Origin: Lingula anatina
Lineage: Eukaryota; Brachiopoda; Lingulata; Lingulida; Lingulidae
Direction of reading: 5' to 3'
Length of the DNA stretch: 59,979 nucleotides
Assembly (NCBI RefSeq): GCF_001039355.2
Contig: NW_019775852.1
Coordinates: forward strand, 99,962 to 159,940
The notes beneath the pieces are model-generated. The model was not told where the DNA came from. It ran no database searches and saw only the letters and a program-made list of their open reading frames with translations. The position numbers were made by a program, and so were the translations under genes. This document shows, one piece after another, positions 38,801-52,200 of the stretch. How positions within the stretch are numbered: the stretch's first letter is position 1; the number at the start of each line of letters is the position of its first letter.

Positions 38801-40191
38801 TGTTGTGCTAGGTGACAAAGGACATACAATCTGAAAATACACACAAAACATGTACTAATTATAAGATCAATAGGATATATTTGATTTTGGATAAAGAGAG
38901 AGCAAACTGAGCAAAACATCAGTTTCAGACTCATTTTCTTTATTTCACCTGGTACCAAATCAGGCCTGTAGCCAAAAGGGGGTGAAAAAGTGGACCTTTT
39001 ATCATGAAACCATCATGTACTTTTATCAAATTTTATCTAGAGCAGACCTTTTCCCAGCAAATAGGGTAAGGGTCTGCAAATCCAAAACAACACAAAAAAT
39101 TGCATTTTAGCACATCCCCTTACATGGACTCATTTATTCCTGATACAAACTTTTATAGTAGACAAATGATAATAACCATGATCATATGGAATGAACCGTC
39201 ATTTATCCAGATTTTGCTCAATTATCTGTAAGGCATATTTTGCTGCCTAAAAAAGTAATTAGCAGTATGCAATACAGACTCATTACTTCACATTATTTCT
39301 ACAGGGAATACAGCTAAGAAGAGGACAAAACAACATTGTGCTTCAGGCAAAAAGGTTTTTTCCCCTTCCATCTATGAGCTAAAATTCCATAAATCTCAGA
39401 AAAATCTCAGAAGAATGCATGACAAATTACTATGAATCAATAACTGGCACTGAAAATGGGGTCAATCAATTGTGACAAATGTGAGATAATGTAAAAATAT
39501 GTAATGATCAAAATGCACACAACAGTCAGGGTCATCCACTGTCAGATACTGTTTTCCCAGCAAATGTCACAATAGACTCCAAACAGACCATTCATTCTGA
39601 ATATTTCAAACATAAAATATATAGTGTTTGGAATAGGCATGCATAACATTTTCTCCCTCATATCCCGGGAAACAATTAATTCAACATAAAATATTTGACA
39701 TCTAGTTAAAATATATCTCTTTTAAGCCACCAGTCATTGTGACTTCTCATTTCTTTCCAAGTATAGCACTGTTTACACCAAGTGTACATTTGAAGATTAC
39801 CAGTCACAACCATTATGTCAACACTAAATCTACAAAATTTGGTTCCAGAGTAAACACATTGGTCAAAAAAGTGTTTGTCAATGGAATTATAAAGTAAAAA
39901 TATCCTTACTTATTCCACTGGGAATTCAGCGTCTGTAGAAATTGTGAGAAATGATGTATCTGTTCTTTTCTGCCCTGGGCCATGCACAACTTGTGGACCA
40001 GCTGTCCGTTCCATCTCAGGTCCAGGGGCTGGTCACCACTTAACGCTTCCAATTCTGGCAAGAAAGATCAATTGCAATTATAAATCTCTCTGGGCTCTGG
40101 GAAGTATTTGTCATTATTGTATTATTTGCAGGTTATTTGTCTCTAAATGCACTGATGTACATTTGTTTGTCAAGTCTTGATGAACAAATTT

Positions 40192-40256
<65 letters not shown>

Positions 40257-43200
40257 TACGTGAAACTGAAGAAAACATTTTTTCTATATTTCAAAAAGTT
40301 TGAGCATTCTGCATGGACACATGGCACATCACTTTAATCCTGTCAAACTAATTCAAACTTGTCAAAACACCACAATTATAGATTAAATTTCATGCATTAT
40401 AATTCAATAGAATACAGGATAATTACATCTGGTTATGTTCATGCCCAATGGCAAATGACAATGTTAATCAGTTCAGCTATAAACTTGTAAACCAATTATA
40501 AAGTGACGCAGGTTTCTGTAAAATTAACTTTTGGAGTTAAGAGATGGGTGCCTGTTTTCTTTAGGCATGTAGTTTTAATCAAAAAGACATTAAGGCATCA
40601 AGTACACCTTTTAAATGATGAAGCTATAAGAGCACTGACAAACCTAATTGACACTTAATTCATCACTCTTAGTAGTAACTCCTTATCTCCTTCCTGCAGG
40701 AGTACTGATAATTTAAATTAGCTTGCATTTCAAAGTCAAGAAAAATTTTTCATTTCCATAATCCCAAGGCCTTTTGAAACATTACAGGGATTACAGGAGA
40801 TTTTATTTAAGTTATATACCTTTTTGCACCCTAAACAGCTCTGTCAGCTGTTTCCTCAATACATCAGATAATGGGTGAGTGTGAAGAGCATGGATTCCCT
40901 TGGCAGCAATCTCCAGCAAATGGGCTGCAATTCCAAGTTCGCTTCCTTTTGTTTTCCCACTTGGAAACCGATTGGCCATAAACCACTGCAGCCAATCTAA
41001 TCTCATCTTCCAGTCATTCTGTGATGAAAGTTCCAAGAACACTTGTATGGCAGGTCTCAGGAGAGGAAGGCTCTCTTGGTGGCTTACAGCAAGGGGCTGG
41101 CTTGATGTGACAAGCTCACTGAATGCCAATGGTGTGTCTTTTCTGAAAATTTTCAAAGTCCGAGTAATTATGTATTAAACGTTTCTTCTTATAACTCCAT
41201 ATATTATTCACTTTAAATCAACTAAAAGGAAATTTGATCTCATTACTAAAATTGCTGTCCTGGTATGTTATTTATTTTGGAGTCGACATGATTATGATAA
41301 AATCACTGGTTCTCCCCCTCCCCCCTTGGCAAAAAAAAGTAGGTGTAGGTGTAGACAAAATAAATGGATGAGGTATCCAAGAAAACAAAGTGTGGTGTAG
41401 GCTCCTTTTTCTATATATCTATTTATTGATATTTACCTAAACTGAACAGTGGCAGTTGAAATATGGTTGAGTATGCTAGCCAAGACAGCCCCATCCCTCA
41501 GCACCATCGCCATGGTAGCATCTTGGCAGCAGATGAGTGAATCCATCACCTGATTAGGCCAAACTCCTGCCTCTAGCAGAGCTGACCGTTGCTCCCTTTG
41601 CTCTATCTTTAGCAAATCAAGGGCAATGACATGAGCAGAAATAAGATCTCTGGCTCTCTGTAAAAAATGTAGCTGTATGTTCACTCTATAAGAAAAAAAT
41701 TTGGGCAGTAATGCAACAATCGTTATTTATCAAAACTTTTGTTACATTTCTATCTGACAAATTTTCAAAAATGATGATAAAATGAAAAATGTTAAACAAA
41801 TAGAAGAGAGACTTGTATAGAATGGACTGCAGAATATGGCAACTTGTATTCTTACAGAATTAGGTCTTCTGTACCCACTGTCTTCCATCACACAGACACA
41901 GATACACACACCCACCTGTCTATCTTCAAAGTTCTTCTGACACCTGACATACACATCAGTACATGCCAACAGCAGGCTCCCCTGCAGGTCCACCCCTCTC
42001 TCCATATTCTGTACAGTCAGTGAGGCTGCCTGCAGGACACTCAGGATGGATGGCCTGTCAAAACTGGACGTGTTCTCTTTAATCTCTGTATGGATGGACA
42101 TGAGGGTATCACAGGGCACTCTACCCACCAGGCCTAGACCGTGAAGCATGGTCTTGATGTCATGGTCATCATAACAGGCCCCTTCCTCCTGTAAGAAAAA
42201 AAAAACAAAAACAAAATATTTTCAAAATCACTTTAAGTCCAATTACACAGTTTTTTAAATGCAATTAGAGTTGGTATGAAAAAACTGTCTTTGCTGCCTT
42301 CACATCTTTTTGGCAGACATGATGGACACAGAAAAATCAATAGCACTTCAGATTATATTCTCCAACTAAAAGGCTCACCTCTCCAAGAATGTATATCTCC
42401 ACCCCTCTGTTCCTCATAGCTCTGGAAATCTCCCCATGCTTGGGATCCATGGCAAGAATCAATCTGAATGAAATCATGAAACTGCCTTCTCAGTATCTAA
42501 AGACAGTTCTCATATATTCACAACTAATATGTCTGAATAGTTTTGTATGTTTCATGAACTGTGCACATTTTTGAAAGAAAAAATAAACCCAAGTTGTTAA
42601 TTTTATCATATGCCTTTGTGATCTGTAATGCAGTTTAACTCTGCATTTTTTAGGCTTTCTTTGATAAAAATATATAATTAAAGATAAAATAGATGTGTGA
42701 CATTACCTGAAATCTGGGTGTGGGACAATGGTGGGGACCTCCCCATCTAATACCCCCCTTTCATTGATGCTGAGAACCCCATTAGGCTCCAGTAGGGCAT
42801 TCAAGCGGTCTAAGACAGAGGGGCTAAAAGCAGACCGAAAATTATGATGAGTTTCTTTTTACTATATATTCACAAAAGAACTTAAATACAATCAGGCAAC
42901 AATTAAACCATTAAATGCTATACTGCTTAGTTGGACAAATGTTTCAAGAAAAAATTCTGATATTTCAAAATCAGATTCTCATAAAAAATTTGATGAAATC
43001 AATCATGATTCCTTGATACTCAACAGCAGAAAGATTTTTAAGAACCAAGTACCCAAATGTACTTGATTATTCAAGCTGCACTCAAACACACCCAAATGGC
43101 ATACTTCAAGAAATGTGTTTCAATTCTACAGTATCGATGCACAATCCCGGTTATCTCCTGCGTGTACACACATCCTTAAAAGGTTTTCTATGTAAGAACA

Positions 43201-46200
43201 TTTAGGATATTGCATTTCATTAAATCTGGTCACTAAGCATCATAGACCTGTCAGAGGAGCTGGGGTCTACAAGCACAGCATCCCATCTTTCACTTTCCAT
43301 TAATACTCTGGGACCACCAAGGATCCATAATCACATTTCAAAGTTAATGAAATTACGAATCATTAATAGAAGGGAGGGAAAAGACTTGATTAGAATGAGG
43401 AAAATGCAAACTCAAGAAACAATTCAATCTACATATTGTCAGTGGCAATGAGTTATGCTAATAGATTTTTCTTATAGACTTGTTATCAAGTTTCAAAAAT
43501 AGCAACTTGGTTTTATAGGATATGTAAACTTAACATTTCAGGACATGTCCTTAAAGGAACTTTATTAATGGGATTTCAGAAAATTGCCATCATGGTAATA
43601 CTGCTTTGTGGAAGCTCACATACATACATTTACTTAAGCTTTGACATTCAGAATTTTGATAAGAAACCAAATCCATTTATTTGAAGAAAAAAAAACAGGA
43701 AAAGAAACGACATTATAAATAAATGCACTCAATACCATAAAATAAATGCAATATGCTTCCACAGTCAACTTAAACACTATCTACCGAAATGCTCCCACAT
43801 TCTTGATAAATGTTGCATACCTGCAGAAGTTAACATTGTCAATAAGCAGCCAGTCGCCTGATTGAAGAGCACGCACAAACTGACTATCCACCCACTCAAA
43901 CCTTCCACCAACTCCGCTGACATTTTCCTTAGTCATCTTCTTCTCCAGCACACACATCTCACTTGCCAGGTCCTGAAGGTCTCCTAGGAAGATTTTAAAA
44001 TTTCTTTTCACACGTTTTATTAAAATGAGTCTAGTAGGGTAAAGGGTAAAAAATTTTGAACGGGTAGACAAATATACCTACATATTAATAATGTGAAAGA
44101 ACTTGAGATATTTTACTGATCTCCCTATTAATAACAAAAATACTGAAAATGATACAAGAAAAAATATCACTTAAGTTATGGTACAGAAAAAATCACCTGA
44201 CTGCTGTAATTCCTGTAGCTGTCCAAGTAATTTGAATAAAATTCTAAACCTCCCTTTCACATATTCAGCCTCTTCCTGGATACCGTTTCCTTTGTCTGAA
44301 ACATTGGGATCAATTACAAAGATTCTTTGCCCCTGATAAATGCTCAAAACATTAGGAAAGATATAGTTGTAGGGCATTTTTTTGCAAAATGCATGTAATA
44401 TGTGAAGTTCAAAGTTGATATCTATAATGTAAAGCAGACTTGTTAAGCTAAATTTTTATATTAATCTCTTGGCAATGCAGCTTGGAAAATATTTAAATGT
44501 GAACATATTGCTACCTTTATAATTATTCTCCCTATACTGTGCCATCAGACTCTGTAAAGTTTGTGACTTCTGGACATTTTCTTCTGGGTTAGATCCAATG
44601 GTCAGCAGTATCTTGACCATCACAGATCCTTGCTCTACAATCTTAGCAGCAATGTCCCCCAACTTTCTGCTCAAATCAGCCTATGAAAAAAATGGACAAA
44701 GACTCAGAATAAGCTGAATACTGATTCAAATAGCTATAAACATGATATACATAATAGTTCTTGACAATTGTGTCAAACAAAATAAGTTCATTTTTAATGT
44801 TTGTCAAGGGCATTTATATTATTATATCTTTGGTAAATGGGTTTCAGGAAAACAAACAAAAAATGAAAAGTGTGTAAAAATAAAGTTGCATGTGAGACAT
44901 CAAAGTAAGATCCATAAAAGATAATTCAGTTATCACCACATCCCAGGGCCATATCTGAGAACTTCCACATTAATGCCTGATAAAAACATAACCATTAAAC
45001 AATGCTCAATAATCCATTTTATTAGGCTGGTTGAAATTATCAGCTATGAACTACAAATCAATGGTTAGCTCAAACTGTAGCATCTGCATGCCTCCCTACA
45101 CTGACAGTCCTATCAATTATCTGGTTTACTTAATCAATACAAAATAATGCTCATTTGGAGCACTGGGAGTCCATAACTTGATGCACTGCACATAGAAAGT
45201 TGCTGTGCTGTTTACTCACTAAGCAGTATTTGCATTCACGCAATGTACAGACAGAAGTAAACCTGAGCCGAGGGATTCTGAGGATGCAGATCTGCATGTT
45301 TATGAATGCTGTTGTTTAATTGCACCATTTAGATGACTTAAAGGATTAGACACACTTTGTGTGATGTGCGGACCTCTGAATAGAATCAGAATAGCAGAAT
45401 AACTTGCACATTTTATAATTTATACAAAATTATCAGTTTTACCATAATTTTTTTCATTTGTACTTGTAATTCAGATCAGTTAAAAAAAATACTTTCCATC
45501 CACAATTTCAACATTCTAAAAATATAACAATACTAAAATTATAATTTTGACAAAGACATTAATATCAGCTTTTTCTTCAAAAATATTCCATTAAATTTCA
45601 AGAAAAATTTCAGAAAAAAAAAAATCAGGCACTTCTGTTGTGCACCATGATTTTATAGAACACCCCCACATTAGACTGTCCATTTCAGGATTAATTTCTC
45701 TAGCAAACACGAAAATTGCATTGATTTTGCAGAGTTCTCCTCAATGCCAATGCTTCAAAATCACTTTCCCTAATCCTTTAAACTCAGCCGGCAGACAAAA
45801 TCTATCATTGATCATAAGTAACCAATGGTTATCGCTTAGAAAATTTCATGCTAAAACACTTTTCACTGACTTATTACTGAGTACCAAGCAATACTACACG
45901 TAAAATCAGTTGACAGCCATGACCACTAGCAGTTGCAGCACAAAGCAGAGGAAGCGCAACACAATTTTAATTTCAAGAATATTTAGAACTGAACTGTTGT
46001 CATTATATGAAATATGGTAAGTCTTTCTGTCTCTCCAGTCTAGCTATAAAGTATTAACTACAGTGTATTTCTGCAAACAACTATCTGGTACTATGCCAGG
46101 ACAACAACCTAAAATCTCGGAAGCCTAATATTATTCTGAAGGTGAATGCTTCCATAAATACATAGAGGCTTTTCAAAGCAGAATTTATTTTGGGTCTTAA

Positions 46201-49200
46201 CCTAATTTTGTTCTTTGAAATTTCAGCTAACAAAAAGCCAATTCTGTTCAAAAGGAAACTGTGCACTTCTAAGAAGTCTTAAAATGTGATCACTTCACTT
46301 GATCATTTCCTTTGGTGTCAATGAAAACCCCAATATTCCAAGCTTGGCATTTACATTAAATAACCATGGTACAACACACAGCACCGTGTATACACAACCT
46401 TCAGAGAATTACTCAAATATTTTCTAAGTTGCCAATGTGTCAAAAAGAATAACTTCTTTCTCTTTCAGAAGGACGACCAAGAATTGCATTTGAGACTAAG
46501 GGACCACATGACACTTGGCAGCGAATAGGAATCAATGGATTAGTGAGAGGCTCGGACTGATGAGAAGGACTACCAATGTAATTAACTGCCTCAACTAACC
46601 TAACAGTTACAATACACAAAGGACAAAAAGACGTTAGACTGAAAATAGTGCTTGGAAACTGCTTAGCACACCTCATTAGAACCAGTCAGAAATGCTATTC
46701 CTGTTCTTACTTAAAGGATTTGAAGGGAAAAGGTAAGAACAGTTTCAAACTAGCAGCATGACAATGGTACATCAGATTTTCAATTTGCAGAGATAACATC
46801 AGACTTCATGAGGAAAATGAAACAATTTCTACAAATGATCATCATTTGATTACAAAACAACAGTTTTTTTTTATGTAGAAGAAAAAAGAACAGGGAGATT
46901 TTTTAAAAACTTGTGAAGCAAAAAAAATTATTTTGAAGATAACAATGTCGTCTGTCCACTATAATGGTACTGGCATTCGTCATAAAGAAACCATAGAACC
47001 AGGACGCCTCACAGAAGCAGTTGTCCTCATCATCATAGCATCTGTTGGGGTTGTTGGAAATATCAGCTCTTTTGTCTCCATGATTGTGGTGAAAAGATTA
47101 CGTAAATCCTCTAACGCTTTCATGGCTCATCACTGCATTCTGGACCTTGTGAAGTCTGCGTACTGCATTCCTTTTGCACAGAGTGTTTTGACATCTCTAC
47201 GTCCTCGACTTTGCAACATCATGGGAAGTTCTTATATCATATTCATCACAACTTCAGCATTCAACCTGTTAGCAATGGTTGTGAACGAAGCTTACCAGAG
47301 CAGCGACAAGAGCTTAGGCGTCCATCTTAAACATGAAGGCAACAGGTACTGTGTAGTCTTTGGTATATGTATTATATGGCTTGCAAGCATCATATTAAAC
47401 TTGGGAGTGGCAATCTTACCAGGTAATCCAGACTTTGATGAACATGTTGGAATATGCATCTTTGTGTATGGTCTGACTAAAAATTATATCCTTCATGTTC
47501 TATGGATTGCACTGGTTTCCCTGGCCATCATTCTAACAGTCATGCACCTCAGACGTCTGCATCAAGACATAAAGAAAAGATCTTATTACAGAACTGCTTC
47601 ACTGGTCAGGGCTACTCTCATGATTGACCCTATGGTGGATGATACTCCCGATCTCCAGGCCGAGAAACAGAAAGAACAAGTCAAACTTTTGGAAAAATAC
47701 AGTCTGAAACGCTTGTACATTCTTATGGCCATGACTATGTTGTTTGTAATGTACTGGTACCCACTTTTCATGCTCACAGTACTGGACAGAGATTTCTTGG
47801 CACCAGACATGGCGTATAAAGTGTTAACATTATTTGCGTGGAGCAACTCCACCGTGACTCCATTCATGTACTGGTTCTACAACAAGGAAAACTGTTGCTG
47901 CAGACGAGATTCTGAGCAATCTATTCTATTTCGTAACATGAAATATCTGTGCAATTACTTTGACCTGGATGCCTCCATGGTAGAGATGAACCCTGCCCAT
48001 GCAAACACCGAGAATCTAGAACAACAAGAGACAACATTCATAGAACTTGGAAATCCCCACTCTGGAATTCTCAACCATTATTTTGCAACAGCAGATAGAA
48101 AACAACCAAGGAGGACAGTTTCGTTTGAGAGACCAAGTAGTCCAACCAAAAAGATGGTCATTGTGAATGCAAACAGGCGCCACACCATTGCCTCTCCTAA
48201 AATGCCTCATAAGGAACTGACCAACCAGAATCAAGACATGCATGCCAGACGAAGTCAACTGCATTTGGACTTAAAAACTGACCACTGCAGTAATCAAACA
48301 GGTAATGCCACAGGAGTATGAGACATTATTTACGAAAAGAACACTTAATTCCTTAGTTTAAAATCAAAATGAGCTTTTATAAAGCAAAAGCAGTATATAC
48401 ACATTCTGTGTAAAAACTGTCTCAAATGAGCATTTTCTTTTTTGAAGTAAATTAATATAAGATTACATAACTTTGCCCAATATAAGTATATAGCACATCA
48501 TAAAAATGTAAATAGAATGCGTTTGCATCGATCATAAATGGGAATTTTCATAGCTGTACCACAGTGCAGTGTCTATATTAAGCATATGATATGAGTAGTT
48601 TAAAAATAGCATGAGTAAACAGTACCTTTGTTTGTGGAAGTTTTGATTTCCTGAATAGGTATTATTAATAAGCAAAATAAAAAATATATGAAATTTGCCT
48701 CCATTTCTAGTATTTATACTTCAAACACAAAAGAGCCTTTAATGATTTTATATAATCCTGTGTTCTGTAAATAGTGTTTTCGTGCAACTTCAGATTCTCT
48801 GAAATTTCATCTCCTAATCCTGGGGATTATCCTCGTTATATAACAAATGTCCTCCTCAGCTGGTCTCAGCACAGCCACTTCAGACAATCAACATGCCACC
48901 CTTGCCAGTGGATTGGATTTGCCTTTCAGTTCTGAAACTATCTATAAGCAGACAGCCAAACATTGGAAATTAATTATCATTGATTTCTGGGTCATTAGGC
49001 TGATTACACTTTGCTGTAAAGTGCTGTCGCTACTTGAGAATCCACGCATGACTAGAGACCCTAACAGTTGTGCCAATACTATTGCCTCTACTTGGAAGGA
49101 TTTACCATAAATTCAGTTTGATTTTTATCTTTTCGTGTGTCAAGATCAATTCCCTGATGAAAGTTTAATGCTGAAACATAAGATAACAAATTATGTTAAT

Positions 49201-52200
49201 TGTTCTTTGGAACATAAGAACTGAGATAGGATAAAAAGTAACAGGATCGGGTCTTTAATATTTGAGAAATAACTACATGTTGAGGAAAAAAAAAACAGTA
49301 GACTAAAGGCTCAAAGATTCAAAGACATTTTCATCAAAATTCATTACTCTTTGATCTAGTAGCATCAGAGGCTTCCATTCTGACAAAACAAGAAGCTGAT
49401 CCTTCACACGAGACAGCAACAATGTTCCCAGAGCAACCAAGAAATTAGTATCATTAAAAGTTTGGCGACCCATGGGTGCATACTTTACAGCAAAGGTCTG
49501 AAATGTCACACAGAGGAATAAATGCACCAAACCCAAATCAATGAAAAGTAACAGTCTGTTTTCTATGATGTAGTGCCATTGATCCTGCTACAAAGCAGAT
49601 GCTTCGACAATTACAGTGGAGAGAAATTAAAAGCTAAAGACTCCCTTTTTTGTCAATTGATGGATGGGTCTACCTAGATTTTTTTCTATAACAAAGGCAG
49701 ATACCAGAAGTGAAGCAGAATGAAATTAATATGCTTCTTAAGTTCTAAAGAAGTTTTTTCATCAATATCTGACACATCCATTCTGCTTTGCAAAGCTTTT
49801 TTTTTTTTNNNNNNNNNNNNNNNNNNNNNNNNNNNNNNNNNNNNNNNNNNNNNNNNNNNNNNNNNNNNNNNNNNNNNNNNNNNNNNNNNNNNNNNNNNNN
49901 NNNNNNCACACACACACACATACTGTTCAATATTCCTCACAACAAACCAATCAGTCTTTTACATATCCTTCATTTGAAAAAAAATCAATACTCCAAATAA
50001 AAATGCAAGCATTTACTGTTCAAGGAAACATTAGCAGTCTTGTATTCTGAAACAGATACAGGAAATTTAATATTACCTGCTCAAACCCTCCAAGAAGTTC
50101 TGTGGTGTCCATTGCACTGTTCATAGCCATCACTTGAAGCTTATGTCCACTGAGCTGAGCCAAGAGCTTCACAAGACTAGTCTTACCGCTAGATGCTGGG
50201 CCAACCTGGAAGATTTGGGCATTTTTCAGTCAAGTGAAAAAAGAAAGCACGTGTTCAGACTTGACACTGCTTAAAATGCATAAAATAACCTTCAATCACT
50301 TTTATTTCTTGAATTTTTCAAATATTTCTTGAAATGAAGAGGATGCGCTTTATAGTTCTTAATTTTTCCATCAGATTCCAGGATATTAGTAATTGGTTAG
50401 ATTCATTTTTGCAGTGTATTGTCCTTTAACATGCATTTGTAGCATAGATATCAGATCCAGAAAGTTTTTTTTTTTTTTTGGGGGGGGGGGATAGAAAATC
50501 ATCCCATGAATCTTAAGGTCATCAATCAAATTTTGAAGCAGGGCCTGACTTTTTTTTAGGTTACAATTTATTCAAGTAAATTGATATGAAAAAGTTTTTA
50601 AAAAACTATAGTCTAACTTAAGTTTAATACACAGGGCTTTTTTAAGAGTGCATTCCAATTTACATGTCTACACTGCAAAGTTTCTCATATTAACAAAATA
50701 TTTATCCTAAAAAAGAACCCATTAAAAGCTTATTCTTATTTGCCACATACCAACACGGCCATCCAGTTCATTTCAATACACTTCATGAGTGCTTCCAGAG
50801 GTCCCAGGCTGTGGTGAAGTACCTTTGGTGCACTCTTTGTCTGGTCATTTGCAGCAGAATTGGTCACCTGCTGTTGTCTTGTCAGAAATGAGTGTCCTAC
50901 TTGCAAAACATGAGGAGTTATACAGAAAAACCTGGAGCTGGTGTAGGGTTGACAATGTTCACCAAACACATCTATAAACAATGCTTGCACCTAAAATGGA
51001 AAAATAATCATTTTGAATCATTTTGTTCCACTCTTGGTACTCAGTGCTAAGAACTAAACTAGATGAATGAAATGCAAATGTCAGAATGAAGAAATCTTTG
51101 TCAAACTACATTTCAATTGAATAATAACTAAGTATATCTACAATGAATGTTGCTGTTGTTGCAATTAATGTTAATTAAGGAAGCTTGAAGTCCAAAAGGG
51201 CAAATGTCCCTTAATTAAATTATCATAACTAACTCAAAGTAGTGATATGTATTATGGTACATGTAATGTTTAAGGTACTAATTTGACAAAAGTTTGTATT
51301 TAAGACAAATTAACTGATTTAAATTTTTAAAAAGTCTGTTTGAAAACAAATTAACAAAAATCAGTACATACTTCTTCTCAAAACTTTTTATGATCAAATT
51401 CTTTGTATGTTTGTCAGCCATTTTATTTTTTAGTAATTGCTAATAAATTGAACAGTCCCCAAACAACGAAATATTTGAAAAGGAATGCAAGATTTCTATG
51501 ATCTTCAGAAATTGAGAATCAATTCTAAATTAGCCAGAGCAAGTTTTTAAAAGTAAAATATATAATCTAATTATTGCATTGTTTAGCACATGCACCATGT
51601 CTGTGAACAACTGTTGGCAAATATGCTTAAGAACATTTCTACTCTCTAAGAAGTCTCTGAATAGCTTTGGAGAGCATGTTTGAAAAGCTGATCACAGCCT
51701 TGAGCAATGTTTACTGCATAACTAGATAACTTCTTTCTGTGGTAGATATGGCTGCTCCAACAGAGACTAATTTGATAATGTTTGCTGATCTTGGCTGGCA
51801 TACAGCAATTCTTTCTGCTCCCAATAAGTGTTCTTTGGAAATGAAATTAAGAGCATCACAAGCAACTCTTGCAAAGATATTCCTTAAAAATGTCTTTCTC
51901 TTCTTCACTTTTTTTTTAAACAGAAACTTAATAAATTCTTAAAATGTAAGATATACATGAAATGTATTAGTCATCTCATTTGTCAGTTGGCACTTTTCAA
52001 ATTCCTTCTATGGAGAAAAAAGGATTTCACCAAGGATCCCTCCAACCAATTAAAACTTTACCTTCTCTTTGTCCTGGTTGGTGCGCATTCTACTGCTGTA
52101 AATGAGGTGCACATACTCTTCAGGAGCCCAGTGGCCTGGAGACTGAAGGGGAAAAACATGATTATTTCAGTTCTGGCAAATACCCCAGCAAAAGCTTTCT

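Larger units (their letters stand above)
44681..49347 (-). other. MDN1 intron of 4.7 kb hosting the GPCR
   Basis: It separates exons 49348-49497 and 44515-44680, which join in phase 0. Apart from the receptor, 44681-46900 and 48700-49300 contain no exon I can support. The receptor's promoter and any 5' UTR exons should lie in 44681-46900, but no convincing TATA box or splice pair was found there. Confidence 0.75.

Noticed and set aside
40192-40253. CRISPR-like or telomeric repeat array
   Set aside because: It is a simple compound microsatellite of tetra- and dinucleotides without spacers.
44296-44332. Longer form of MDN1 exon 44197-44295 using the acceptor at 44333
   Set aside because: The preceding exon ends in phase 1, and the longer form would shift the frame; the acceptor giving 44295 keeps it.
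45640-45903. Plus-strand open frame of 87 codons upstream of the GPCR
   Set aside because: No signal peptide, domain or splice context; a chance frame in AT-rich intron sequence.
46933-46944. GPCR start at the TTG codon 46933
   Set aside because: Nuclear animal genes rarely start at TTG, and an ATG follows four codons later at 46945.
49303-49347. Extension of MDN1 exon 49348-49497 to the TAG at its left
   Set aside because: It would end the protein early; the donor at 49347 restores the phase 0 join to exon 44515-44680.
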